From JBBQWT01 sp038210375 (lineage in GTDB: Bacteria; Acidobacteriota; Terriglobia; Terriglobales; Acidobacteriaceae): a DNA stretch of 64,000 bases. Every line of letters starts with the position of its first letter. Within the stretch, counting starts at the first letter, position 1. The notes below the pieces were generated by a model that ran no database searches, was not told where the DNA came from, and worked only from the letters and a program-made list of their open reading frames with translations. Positions 27,601-35,072 of the stretch are shown here, piece after piece. The position numbers and the translations under genes are program-made. The stretch covers positions 163,034 through 227,033 of the forward strand of contig JBBQWT010000002.1 in NCBI GenBank assembly GCA_038210375.1. Direction: 5' to 3'.

Positions 27601-29127
27601 GGGGTGGGAATCATTGCCGCCGGCGTCGCCAAGGCGGGCGCCACGGTCATCACCATCAGCGGCTTCGACGGCGGAACCGGCGCGTCGCCTCTTACCTCCA
27701 TCAAGAACACCGGACTTCCCTGGGAAGTGGGCTTGCGTGAAGCCCACAGCGCCCTGGTCCAGGCCGGCTTTCGCGATTCGGTGCGGCTGCGCGTTGATGG
27801 CGGCTTCAAGCTGGGACGCGACATTATCATCGCCGCCCTGCTGGGGGCCGATGAGTTCGGCTTCGGCACTGCCGCCCTTGTAGCCGTGGGGTGCGTCATG
27901 GCGCGGCAATGTCATCTCAACACTTGTCCTGTGGGCATTGCCACGCAGGACGAAACATTGCGCGCCCGCTTTACCGGCAATCCGGAAATGCTGGTCGCCT
28001 ATTTCCGCGCCATAGCCAACGAAGTGCGCGAGCGGCTCGCTTCGATGGGTGCGCGCTCCATCGCGGAAATCACCGGCGACGTCCATCGCCTGCGTGTGCA
28101 GAACACGCCCGGCGCCCCGGCCGTCGCCACTCTGCTGCAATCCTCTCCGCCTAAACCGCCGTCCCGGTTTTCTATCGGCAGTGGGGGAAGCTTCGAGCGC
28201 GATCTGCCTTACATTCCTGAAACTTTGGCCGCCCTGGCGCCCGCTCCCCAGGTCTTTGCCATCGCCAACGGAAATCGCAGCGTTGGCGCCCGCCTCACCG
28301 GCGATGTGCTGCGGCGTACGAACTTCGCCGGCCTGGGCGCAAGAACCATCTACAGCGAATTTTGCGGATCCGCCGGCCAGAGCTTTGGGGCGTTCCTCAT
28401 TCCCGGCATTCAATTCCATCTCAATGGCGACGCCAACGATTACGTAGCCAAGGGGCTGAGCGGAGGACGAGTCGTGATCACCGCGGGCGCCGAAGCTTCG
28501 CAGCGCGGTGACGTGCTGGCCGGCAATACGGTTCTTTACGGCGCCACTAGCGGTGAGCTCTACATCGCAGGAGCCGCCGGCGAGCGCTTTGCCGTGCGCA
28601 ACAGCGGTGCCCTGGCCGTAGTTGAAGGCGTCGGTCAGCACGGTTGTGAATACATGACCGCCGGCGTGGTGTTGATCCTGGGACCGGCCGGCGCCAATCT
28701 CGGCGCCGGCATGACCGGCGGCCTGGCTTATATATCGTCAGCCCATGGGGGAGATTACAACCGGGAATTCGTACGCACCGCAAATCTAGCCGGAGAAGAA
28801 GAAGAAGACTGCCTGCGTAGCGTGCTGAAACTCCATCTGGAACTGAGTGGCAGCGACTGCGCCCGGTCGCTGCTGAGCTCCGAGCGCCCGCTTCCGTTGT
28901 TGCGCATGGAGCCGATTGTTCCTCCATGTACCACGGCGAGAACATGGGCGCCGGTTCTGGCGCGGCTGGCAGGTCGCGACGGATATAAATCTTCAGCCGC
29001 GTCCCAGGAACCCGCAAGCCAGGCGGCTCCAGTTCTTCTGGTCCCGGCACGGGACTTAACGGGTGACGGTTTCATGCACGGCACCTTACCCGCGAGAAAA
29101 CGGAGGACACCCACCGCGCACCCTTGA
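24652..29127 (+). CDS. gltB: Glutamate synthase, large subunit
   Basis: About 1491 residues. Catalyses glutamine plus 2-oxoglutarate to two glutamates in ammonium assimilation. The N-terminal class II amidotransferase begins at Cys16 in DACGVGF after a short propeptide. The central and FMN-binding domains follow (GVKLVSTTGVGIIAAGVAK, SGFDGGTGASPL), then the 3Fe-4S cysteines CVMARQCHLNTCPVGI, and a C-terminal GXGXG beta-helix (GLSGGRVVITAG). ATG 24652 is chosen because it gives a usual propeptide; TTG 24616 is possible. No gltD lies next to it. A GGAC/GTCC inverted repeat overlaps the 3' end and may help termination. Confidence 0.95.
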   Translation: MRISTRNGVVDDHDACGVGFIAQLGSAGSHEVLQRALTALLRLSHRGGVDADGLSGDGAGLLTAIPMDFIRRQAKKAGFHLPATFGLGMIFLWPGAEDQSCTLIEKLATRSGLRCVGWRAVPTDSAMAGPRALDTLPIVRQCFFAAENTTDIERSLFILRKQAEAELGSAVYFCSLSSRTVVYKGLLTPRQLPAFYPDLLDPEFKTSFAVFHQRYSTNTRPAWSLAQPFRFVAHNGEINTIGGNRRWQRARAAGIRRQLGLGDEFPSLMEECVSDSASFDNAFETLLRQGFNPQAAMLRMAPPAWESDPHVPARLRNYLAASASVQEPWDGPAALVFSDGLLVGAKLDRNGLRPMRYTLTADGLLVAGSEVGLADFDDKQIIERQRLGPGEMLVVDTVSGVLFRNQECLDLISARDLVAADLAAPSAPARFQRSTLSRSLAPSPTEDAGLSRKRRRVAAALGWTEDQFQILFKPLVTRAEESTWSMGDDAPPAFLSSARRPLWEHCKQRFAQVTNPPIDPLREKHVMSLDLCLGQSLVISSPVLDAAQLDDLQTTWLQPAHVVDLTFAVERGIDEAYSVLDRVRQETARAIASNAAMLLLTDRDAGEFRTAVPALLAVAAAANFILENCGGGPPIVIETGQVIDTHHVALLIAAGASAVHPSIALELAGEMHPGSAHNYSTALDSGLRKTLARMGISTLASYRNSQLFEIIGLDEDLCRKFFEDAPSVLGGKSLDALLQDVLVRHCDAFASSGGNLRDAGLYRFRKSGELHSNSPALVRHLHGFVKSPAGETYGAYADVVLGREPVAVRDLLHIEASSPIAIDEVEPESEILKRFASQAMSLGAISPEVHRTLAIAMNRLGARSNTGEGGEDSDIYREHPQAANRVKQVSSGRFGVTAEYLARADELEIKMAQGSKPGEGGQLPASKVSVYIARLRHAVPGMALISPPPHHDIYSIEDLAQLIFDLRAINPGARIGVKLVSTTGVGIIAAGVAKAGATVITISGFDGGTGASPLTSIKNTGLPWEVGLREAHSALVQAGFRDSVRLRVDGGFKLGRDIIIAALLGADEFGFGTAALVAVGCVMARQCHLNTCPVGIATQDETLRARFTGNPEMLVAYFRAIANEVRERLASMGARSIAEITGDVHRLRVQNTPGAPAVATLLQSSPPKPPSRFSIGSGGSFERDLPYIPETLAALAPAPQVFAIANGNRSVGARLTGDVLRRTNFAGLGARTIYSEFCGSAGQSFGAFLIPGIQFHLNGDANDYVAKGLSGGRVVITAGAEASQRGDVLAGNTVLYGATSGELYIAGAAGERFAVRNSGALAVVEGVGQHGCEYMTAGVVLILGPAGANLGAGMTGGLAYISSAHGGDYNREFVRTANLAGEEEEDCLRSVLKLHLELSGSDCARSLLSSERPLPLLRMEPIVPPCTTARTWAPVLARLAGRDGYKSSAASQEPASQAAPVLLVPARDLTGDGFMHGTLPARKRRTPTAHP

Positions 29128-29385
29128 GTGGCGTCCTCACTTTCCCGCAGTCTCCACGACGTAACTTCAAGACCGGCCCGGCACCAACCTCCTGGACGAG
29201 TGAAAGGTTCGCTTTTCGGTCTCCCAGCCATGTGAATCCGGTTTCACTGGAACATTAAGTCCGGAAACCTTTCGAGCATAGTAAACTTTCCCTAAATTTC
29301 ATCAGGAGGCCGAAATCATCGGCCAGCCCAGGAGCTTGAAATCTCAAGAGGCCTTGGCTTTGGAGTTAGGGCATTGCGCAAATCC

Positions 29386-29544
29386 ATGTCACATTGCCCC
29401 TCTTGCCATAGCATCAGCGTCAAATATTCCACCCGCAAAAATCGATTCAACACCCCGCAACGGGTGCTTTTGCGGAGACCCTTTCGCTGCCGGACTTGTG
29501 GCAAACGCTACTACGACTTCTTCTGGCGTAAGCCGTCGGTTTGA
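29386..29544 (+). CDS. Small zinc-ribbon protein, 52 residues
   Basis: A short frame with four cysteines as two CxxC knuckles, CPSCHS and FRCRTCGKRYYDFFW. The second half closely resembles the ribbon of the protein ending at 20420 (FRCLDCRHRFYDFKW), so a real gene family is likely. No strong ribosome site is visible before ATG 29386. It sits between gltB and the tRNA-Leu island. Such small acidobacterial ribbons have no assigned role. Confidence 0.55.
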   Translation: MSHCPSCHSISVKYSTRKNRFNTPQRVLLRRPFRCRTCGKRYYDFFWRKPSV

Positions 29545-29696
29545 CCTCGCCGGCGAATTCCCGGCTCACCGCAATACTTCCGCGAGACTCTGACAGACAT
29601 CTGCGGTATGCAGCCAAAAAAACTAGGTTTGTTGGTCGATCTAATAACTTGGATCAGTAGCTCGCGCGCCGATTCGTTGCCGTTCGGTGCCCGCCG

Positions 29697-29874
29697 CAAT
29701 TCGAAATAAGCCAAACCCTCAGCGTGACCAACCATGCGCCCGCGTGCCCCTCCCCCAGAGGTCGCGCTCCAAATCTGAAAATGCATTTGTGCGCGAGGAC
29801 GGAATCACACTACACTCTCCATTACACCCCGGCAGCATCAGGCCAGTAACAGCCTATAACTGATTGAAAACAAG
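29697..29874 (+). pseudogene. Remnant of a tyrosine recombinase, internally deleted
   Basis: Nucleotides 29697-29807 align with 44322-44435 of the intact island recombinase, including an exact 24-bp block around residues VREDG. Nucleotides 29808-29874 then align with the last part of the intact gene and its 3' flank (44703-44769). About 270 bp in between, encoding the HxxR, H and Y catalytic residues, is missing, and the frame is broken. It is followed by the half tRNA-Leu exactly as the intact gene is followed by the complete tRNA. This is the right end of an older, decayed element. Confidence 0.75.
29808..29827 (+). repeat. Arm-type-like site of the older element (CACTACA pair)
   Basis: CACTACA, 5 nt, CATTACA. 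Same layout as the sites at 30025 and 44703. Confidence 0.5.
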
Positions 29875-29917
29875 AATGCGAGAGTGGCGGAATTGGCAGA
29901 CGCACCAGACTTAGGAT
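29875..29917 (+). repeat. Left attachment repeat (attL): 5' half of tRNA-Leu
   Basis: 43 bp identical to 44770-44812. From 29878 it contains the 5' part of tRNA-Leu(TAG) through the anticodon loop and then breaks off. It lacks the 3' half, so it cannot give a functional tRNA. Confidence 0.9.
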
Positions 29918-30702
29918 AAGGTCTCGACCCTTTATCGCCAGTTGCATGCCTTTGTAAGTGCTTAATTCTTCTAGAATTTCGTCGGATGAGCTACCGCCAA
30001 TACAAGCACCTCTAAACGCTGACTCACTACAATATCCACTACAGTTTAAGGACTCTAGGGGACTACCGGCCAGCTTGTATTTTTGAAGCTGCGCATCTGC
30101 AACACGCTTCCCCGGGGACTGACACCTCTGGCGGCAGGTCGCCCGCCAGACAAGATGCAAGCACGTCTGGCAATCGCCTCGCGGGCCAAGCAACCCCAAC
30201 CCCGGGCACCCGGCCAGGCATCGCATTGATGGAGAACCAAATAAGGTGCGCTGGATGGTCAGCACGTGCGCCGCCAGGCGTGAAGCAAAATCGCCTGGCA
30301 ACGCCCATGCTTCGCCCACCAGCGGTCTTATTCACCCCTGCCCGCCCCCGGGCTACCCGGCGCTCAGCCGCGCCGGCTAGGCCCTCCCGCCAGCCCCCAA
30401 CGCAGTCGCCGCTTCGCAACGGGGGCATAGAACAACCCCGCCCCCTGCTACAGCGGCTTTGTGCTCCGGGGGCTTCCCACAATCAACGACGATGTCTGGG
30501 CATATTCCTCAAGACGCGCGCACGGGCAAGCACCGCACCGGACCCCCCGCTGCAAAAACTCGCCGCTGGGACGGGGCGAGTTTCCTACGCTGTACCTTCG
30601 ATAAGAAATAATCCGGGGCACCTCCCACCCCTACGCTTTCAGTTGAGGCGTTGTTTCAAAATCCGGAATTATACGGCCCGCCCGTTGAGAACCCCATATT
30701 TC
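29918..30702. other. Left end of the island, no supported gene
   Basis: About 785 bp. It holds a CACTACA pair at 30025-30044 and then a very C-rich stretch (about 30300-30480). Open frames through it are produced by composition and have no family resemblance. The promoter of the receiver gene at 30703 should lie near its right end. Confidence 0.4.
30025..30044 (+). repeat. Arm-type-like site at the left end (CACTACA pair)
   Basis: CACTACA, 5 nt, CACTACA, about 110 bp inside the left attachment repeat. The same layout occurs at 44703 near the right repeat. Arm-type binding by the island recombinase is inference. Confidence 0.55.
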
Positions 30703-31152
30703 ATGTTTGAATCGATGAACTGGACATCAGGTGGGGAAGAGGGCTTAGAAGTGGGTCCGATCGCAATTCTTCTAGTGGAAGATAACCCAAAGGCGGCGCG
30801 TGAGCTACGCGAGAAAATGAATTGCAATTGCTCGGACCCCATAAGTATCACGTTGGCGCGGAGCGTAGAAGAAGCCGAGCAGACGCTCTCCGAGGACAGG
30901 TTCGACGTAATCCTTCTCGACTTGGACCTACCCGATGGAAAAGGGGTGAAGGCGATTCGAAAGGTTCGCAAAGTTGCTCCCAGAACTCCGGTCGTGGTGC
31001 TTTCCGAAGTGGGAGATCGTGGGACCTGCGGCCAAGCTCTCTCGGAGGGTGCGTACGAGTGCCTCATCAAGAACCAATTCGATCCCCCAGTCTTGAGGCG
31101 AGTACTCCACGATGCAATCAAGCGCGTGATCGGGTTTGACGCCTATTTCTAG
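30703..31152 (+). CDS. Single-domain response regulator
   Basis: About 149 residues. A receiver fold starts at AILLVEDNPKAARELRE, with phospho-acceptor D73 in VILLDLDLPDGKG, a Ser in PVVVLSEVGD at the Thr/Ser position and Lys in CLIKNQF. There is no output domain, so it acts on a partner protein or in a phosphorelay. The long upstream open frame is not coding; starts at 30703, 30715 or GTG 30750 are all possible. No kinase gene lies nearby in the island. Confidence 0.7.
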   Translation: MFESMNWTSGGEEGLEVGPIAILLVEDNPKAARELREKMNCNCSDPISITLARSVEEAEQTLSEDRFDVILLDLDLPDGKGVKAIRKVRKVAPRTPVVVLSEVGDRGTCGQALSEGAYECLIKNQFDPPVLRRVLHDAIKRVIGFDAYF

Positions 31153-31285
31153 CGCTTTGCTGTCCTGCCGTCCATGTTCCAGACAAAAACATGAACCATT
31201 ACTCGTATGTTTCGGACTCATGTTCTCCACCAACTACCTTACGTCCGATTGTAAGTGTCGTTTACTGCGATATGCCAAATGCTAT

Positions 31286-31540
31286 ATGTCCAAGGATCTG
31301 GATGAATTCAGCAAAATCTTAAACAGTCTATCTATTTCCCTGGATAGTGCAATAAAGCAGACCCTGCTAGCTCATAAACTGGCGACTACGGCCCTGGCTA
31401 CCCTTCAAAATCATCTTCTGAATCCCTCATCCGATCGGCCCAACATTGAAGATTCCAAGAAGGAAATTCTGAAACTGCTTCGCCTATCCATTGAGCAGCT
31501 GAATCGGGGCACTATTCGCGACCCCAACTTTGAGGACTAA
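31286..31540 (+). CDS. Small hypothetical helical protein
   Basis: 84 residues from ATG 31286 (MSKDLDEFSKILNSLSIS), acidic and helical with heptad-like Leu spacing (LLAHKLATTALATLQNHLL, ILKLLRLSIEQLN). No recognised family. The upstream extension to 31136 is Cys-rich and unlike the rest, so I exclude it. It follows the receiver gene by 133 nt and could be transcribed with it. Confidence 0.45.
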   Translation: MSKDLDEFSKILNSLSISLDSAIKQTLLAHKLATTALATLQNHLLNPSSDRPNIEDSKKEILKLLRLSIEQLNRGTIRDPNFED

Positions 31541-31925
31541 GTTTGACTGTTCCGGTTACCTGTTAAGTGTACGAAGTCCTCACTTACACCGTAGGGCCAC
31601 AAACAGCAGCCGCCCCAAAGTCAAAAGCAGCAACGAATCGCCCGCCAGGGCATCGAAGGCGATGTCCACTGCTATTGGCTAGCTCTGCCGATATGCCGCA
31701 AAGCTGGCGGCGCTACGCTCCATGTCCTCCGCGCTCCGCTGCGCGTCGCGCTCCCCCTTAACTTTCACTGCGCGCCGCCATCTTCGGGCGGCAACACTAT
31801 CGACAACGACCGCCGTTTGCAGCGGACACCGCTTCTCACGCCCTGGCAGAAGCGAGCGCCCGTTGCCCACACCAACTGAAGAGCCTCTGCGCTCTACGAG
31901 CGCCCAAATCAATCGCAACCGCGCT
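31541..31925. other. Intergenic region, no supported gene
   Basis: Between the small helical protein and the convergent recombinase. A minus-strand frame at 31679-31918 begins just behind the recombinase stop but is Arg/Ser/Ala-rich with no family resemblance. Confidence 0.35.
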
Positions 31926-32846
31926 TTAATTTTTCAGCCCATTCACCGCGGCGCGCTTGGCATGAATTCGGATATGCGAGTAATGGTTCATCATTTTGTC
32001 TGAAACATGGCCGGCAAGAGCTTTCACCGTCTGTTCTGAGACGTTGGGGCATTCCAGCAGCTTGGTGATCGCTTGATAACGCCAATCGTGAGGACGCAGC
32101 CAGGGCAACCCAGCCGCTGCGCGTATCTCTCGAAATGCACCACGAATAAAGGTGCGGCTCGCCTGCTTGTCGGGTGAATGTAGTCCTGTCTTAACCCGAA
32201 ACGGAAACAAGTAGTGATCAGGCAGCGGGTGAATCCTTTGCCGCCGGCAAATCAACTGGTAACGACGTAACGCCTGGGTGGCGGCCAGAGCAGCCTTCTC
32301 ATTGAGTGGAATGACCCTCGCACGAAAACGGTTTTTCACAGTGTCCGGGTGGATGAAAATAACTTTTCTTAAGAGGTCAAGGTTCCTGATCTTCAAGCCC
32401 CGAATCTCGCAGCCTGAGGCCGTGGTATTCGCGGAAATCACAGTCGCATAGTAAGCGACCGCCCAATCAGGATTGCTGGCGGCTATTCGGAAAAACCGTG
32501 CCTCCTCAACCCGCGAAAGAGTCCGGCGTGGTATCCACTTCGCCAGTGGGACACATTCGAATCGGGGGACAGCCAAGTCCGCCCAGCGCAGTACCTGGCA
32601 CAGCGTGTTGGTCTCATGGTTGATGCGAGACGCACCGGCCTGCTCAGATCTCCAAACCTGATAGCTGCGCACGTTTTCTGCAAGAATCGAATCAATGAGG
32701 CTCGCGCCGAAGAAGGGGATAAGAGCGGCGATGTATTCGCGGTAGTTTTGAGTGGTGCTTGGGGAGATGTATTGCAGCCGCGTCAACAGCCAGGCTTGGG
32801 CGGCTTCACCGAAGCGCAGCTCTCTCAAATCTTTGGCGGCCGGCAT
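31926..32846 (-). CDS. Tyrosine recombinase (second, near tRNA-Arg)
   Basis: 306 residues. An N-terminal SAM-like core-binding domain (SPSTTQNYREYIAALIPFFG) is followed by the catalytic domain with R149 in GCEIRGLKIRNLD, H253 and R256 in RPHDWRYQAITKLL, H280 in LAGHVSDKMM and nucleophile Y289 in NHYSHI. All catalytic residues are present, so activity is plausible. It starts about 220 bp from the 3' end of the tRNA-Arg, a common position for an integrase of an element targeting that tRNA. It is only distantly related to the recombinase at 43643. Confidence 0.82.
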   Translation of the reverse strand: MPAAKDLRELRFGEAAQAWLLTRLQYISPSTTQNYREYIAALIPFFGASLIDSILAENVRSYQVWRSEQAGASRINHETNTLCQVLRWADLAVPRFECVPLAKWIPRRTLSRVEEARFFRIAASNPDWAVAYYATVISANTTASGCEIRGLKIRNLDLLRKVIFIHPDTVKNRFRARVIPLNEKAALAATQALRRYQLICRRQRIHPLPDHYLFPFRVKTGLHSPDKQASRTFIRGAFREIRAAAGLPWLRPHDWRYQAITKLLECPNVSEQTVKALAGHVSDKMMNHYSHIRIHAKRAAVNGLKN

Positions 32847-32869
32847 AAAGGGGATTTAGGGAAGGTTGC

Positions 32870-33049
32870 CTACTGCACTCTAATTCCTAATGTTTCGCGC
32901 AAGCCGCGAAGCACCTCGCGCACTCTCACTTCTCTCGCGGCCTGGTCCGAGATGTCAACAGCCAGGCAAAGCTCGTGAACATGACGTTCGATCCTCGCAG
33001 AGCGTTCCTGTTTCTCGTCGTCCTTAGTGTTGAGGAATGTTGGGGTCAA
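32870..33049 (-). CDS. Possible small basic/acidic helical ORF beside tRNA-Arg
   Basis: 59 residues from a TTG at 33049, reading NTKDDEKQERSARIERHVHE, then LCLAVDISDQAAREVRVREV, ending LRETLGIRVQ. The helical, charge-patterned composition looks coding, and the stop lies 23 nt before the recombinase start. No ATG or clear ribosome site, so it is tentative. It could be a remnant or a small regulator of the recombinase. Confidence 0.28.
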   Translation of the reverse strand: MTPTFLNTKDDEKQERSARIERHVHELCLAVDISDQAAREVRVREVLRGLRETLGIRVQ

Positions 33050-33068
33050 CGAACGCCCTCGGGTGAAA

Positions 33069-33145
33069 TGGTAGGCTCGACTGGATTCGAACCAGTGACC
33101 CTTGGATTAGAAGTCCAATGCTCTATCCAACTGAGCTACGAGCCC
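33069..33145 (-). tRNA. tRNA-Arg (anticodon TCT)
   Basis: 77 nt including encoded CCA. Acceptor GGGCTCG pairs with CGAGCCT (one G-T pair). D-loop AGCTCAGTTGGATAGAGC, anticodon stem-loop TTGGACTTCTAATCCAA with TCT, and T-arm CTGGTTCGAATCCAG are all intact. It reads AGA codons. It lies inside the tRNA-Leu island, next to a second recombinase gene. Confidence 0.95.
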
Positions 33146-33308
33146 GTCAAAGCGTATTGTAAGGCGAATCGTCCCGGTTAGACTATACCGTTCTCGGGGC
33201 GCGTCCCAGGCAACCTCGAAAGAAAAGTCTTGCCGCAGTTTCTGAATTCAGAAATTCTTCGGTTTCCTTGTTAGGAAAGCCCGGGACGAGCGTACAATCG
33301 GCGCTCTT

Positions 33309-33317
33309 AGAGGAGGG
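33309..33317 (+). promoter_or_regulatory. Ribosome binding site of the PEGA protein
   Basis: AGAGGAGGG, 7 nt before ATG 33325. It decides this start over an in-frame ATG at 33268. Confidence 0.75.
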
Positions 33318-33324
33318 CCTACCG

Positions 33325-34167
33325 ATGATTAGGACAAAGGCCGCTGTTTTGCTATGCGTGTTTCTGACGGCAAGCTTTGGCGAAGGGCAAACGCCAACTG
33401 CGCCACCCAAAGTCACTCCAGCCCAACAGTCCATTTCTCCACCGCTAGCAGGTTTTGGGCTGGAAGATGGGACGCCGGTTAAGGTACGTCTCACCCGAAA
33501 TCTCTCCTCAGGCAGCGACAAGAAGGGCGATCAAGTCGACTTCGAGGTGCTTGAGGATATTAAAGTCGCTGACGTGATCGTGATTCCCCGCGGCTCGGTG
33601 GCCCTGGCAACTATTACCGAAGCCGAGCCGAAGAGACGCATGGGCCGGGAAGGAAAACTAAACGTTAACATTGACTCCGTCCGGCTAAAAGATGGGGAGA
33701 AAGCCGCGTTAAGGGCTTCGAAGGAGACGAAGGGTGGGGGGCACGTTGGTGCAATGACAGGGGCAATCGTAGCTACGTCAATAGTATTTTTTCCCGCTGC
33801 GCCTTTGTTTCTCTTCATGCACGGCAAGGATATAAACATTCCCAAGGGCACAGAGATCACGGCGTACGTTGAAGGCAACGTCCCTCTTGATAAGTCACGA
33901 TTCGACGGTCAGGGCGGCACGGCAGGCGCCATCGCCGGCCCCGCAGCCTCTCCTACCACAACGTTAGTTGCTATCAGCTCAAATCCCAGCGGAGCGGACA
34001 TCGAAATCGACGGGAACTTTATCGGGACAACTCCGTCCTCTAACACTGTCCCAGCGGGAGATCATCAAATCAAGATCACGAAAAAGGGATTCAAAACCTG
34101 GGAACGCAAGCTGAAAACCAGTCCTGGCGTCGCTAACCTAAACGCAGATCTCGAAGCGCAACCATAA
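33325..34167 (+). CDS. Exported PEGA-domain protein
   Basis: 280 residues with a signal peptide (AAVLLCVFLTASFGEGQ). A central domain (DGTPVKVRLTRNLSSGSD ... VIVIPRGSVALATI) resembles the beta-rich region of acidobacterial surface proteins. A hydrophobic segment (ATSIVFFPAAPLFLFMHG) precedes KDINIPKGTEITAYV. The C-terminal PEGA repeat is clear: ISSNPSGADIEIDGNFIG, then TVPAGDHQIKITKKGFKTW. PEGA domains are extracellular beta-sandwiches with a structural role. It is cargo of the island, convergent with the restriction operon. Function is otherwise unknown. Confidence 0.75.
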   Translation: MIRTKAAVLLCVFLTASFGEGQTPTAPPKVTPAQQSISPPLAGFGLEDGTPVKVRLTRNLSSGSDKKGDQVDFEVLEDIKVADVIVIPRGSVALATITEAEPKRRMGREGKLNVNIDSVRLKDGEKAALRASKETKGGGHVGAMTGAIVATSIVFFPAAPLFLFMHGKDINIPKGTEITAYVEGNVPLDKSRFDGQGGTAGAIAGPAASPTTTLVAISSNPSGADIEIDGNFIGTTPSSNTVPAGDHQIKITKKGFKTWERKLKTSPGVANLNADLEAQP

Positions 34168-34337
34168 GCTGTTCCTTCTCGGGAAGCCGAAATAGGGGGG
34201 GCGGGTCAAATCTCTAAGACCTCGCCCTCCGTGACCGCTGCGTTAGTGTCGTGTGTGTGTGCGCGAAATTAGCTTATTCGAGTTACGCCCTACTAAAGTG
34301 GCAGTTCCATCCGAATACACCCTCTAGTCTCACGTCA

Positions 34338-35069
34338 TCACGTACCTTCCGCTGGGTAGGTTGCGACAAGGGCGGCGTGCAGTTCGCTCATGTTCTTGTA
34401 TTCAGGACGAGCCGTACAGGTGCCGAGATCGAAGCCGAGGCAAATTTCGATGTCCCGCTGGGAGAGATAGTTGCTGTGGATGAGGACTTCGCGGATCTGG
34501 TCTGCGGGATCGGGATATTCGCGTTCGTCGGGGTCGTGGTTCTGGAGGAGGAATTCGCGGTAGCAGTGCTCGATGACCGGCTTGGAGTGGCACTGGATCT
34601 CGTCTACAACGCGGAGGATCTCGGTTATCTTCACGTTGAGCGCCCGCTCGGTGCTGTAAAAAATGTTGCCGTTGGGGTGGGCAGACTCGTTACGGTCGTC
34701 AACCAGCTTGGCGTAGGTACCGATCTTGCTGTTGTCGCAACCGATGAGCTTGAGGACACGCAGGATGCTGCGCTCGGGCACAGCGCTGAAAACGAAAGGC
34801 GAGGGTGCTTCAAGAAGGCTCTTTTCAATGTTTTTCCCGAAGCCGATGAGGCCCTTCTCGAAGTCATTTGCCTCAGTCTGCTTGATCTGCCAGATGTTGA
34901 AATAGACGAAGCTCATCGTAAGCATGTGGTAGGCGAGAAAGGCGAATTGGTATTTCTCGTGCGTGTAGTTCATCTCGAAGGCGTCCCACAGGAATTCGAT
35001 GTATTCCTGCTCTTTCGGCGTCTTGAAGGAAAGCGGCAGGTAATTGGCGAGCTTAACAGCATCTTCCAT
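34338..35069 (-). CDS. HEPN-like protein, last gene of the type I restriction operon
   Basis: 243 residues, mostly helical, with no close named family that I recognise. Residues 122-134 read LVDDRNESAHPNG, which fits the Rx4H signature (R126, H131) of HEPN ribonucleases and is set between helices as in that fold. It starts 3 nt after the hsdM-S stop, so it is in the operon. HEPN proteins in defence loci often act as toxins or abortive-infection RNases. That role here is inference from one motif and position. An alternative is a structural accessory of the methylase complex. Confidence 0.6.
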   Translation of the reverse strand: MEDAVKLANYLPLSFKTPKEQEYIEFLWDAFEMNYTHEKYQFAFLAYHMLTMSFVYFNIWQIKQTEANDFEKGLIGFGKNIEKSLLEAPSPFVFSAVPERSILRVLKLIGCDNSKIGTYAKLVDDRNESAHPNGNIFYSTERALNVKITEILRVVDEIQCHSKPVIEHCYREFLLQNHDPDEREYPDPADQIREVLIHSNYLSQRDIEICLGFDLGTCTARPEYKNMSELHAALVATYPAEGT

Positions 35070-35072
35070 AGC

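Noticed and set aside
27322..28641. Long antisense open frame of 439 residues opposite gltB
   Set aside because: A shadow of GC-rich coding sequence. The sense frame contains all GltB motifs and the antisense product has no recognisable pattern.
30226..30702. Upstream extension of the receiver protein
   Set aside because: Pro/Arg-rich translation of a C-rich stretch. The receiver fold begins after 30750, so the start is placed at 30703.
31679..31918. Minus-strand frame of 79 residues just after the second recombinase
   Set aside because: Arg/Ala/Ser-rich and without a ribosome site or family pattern.
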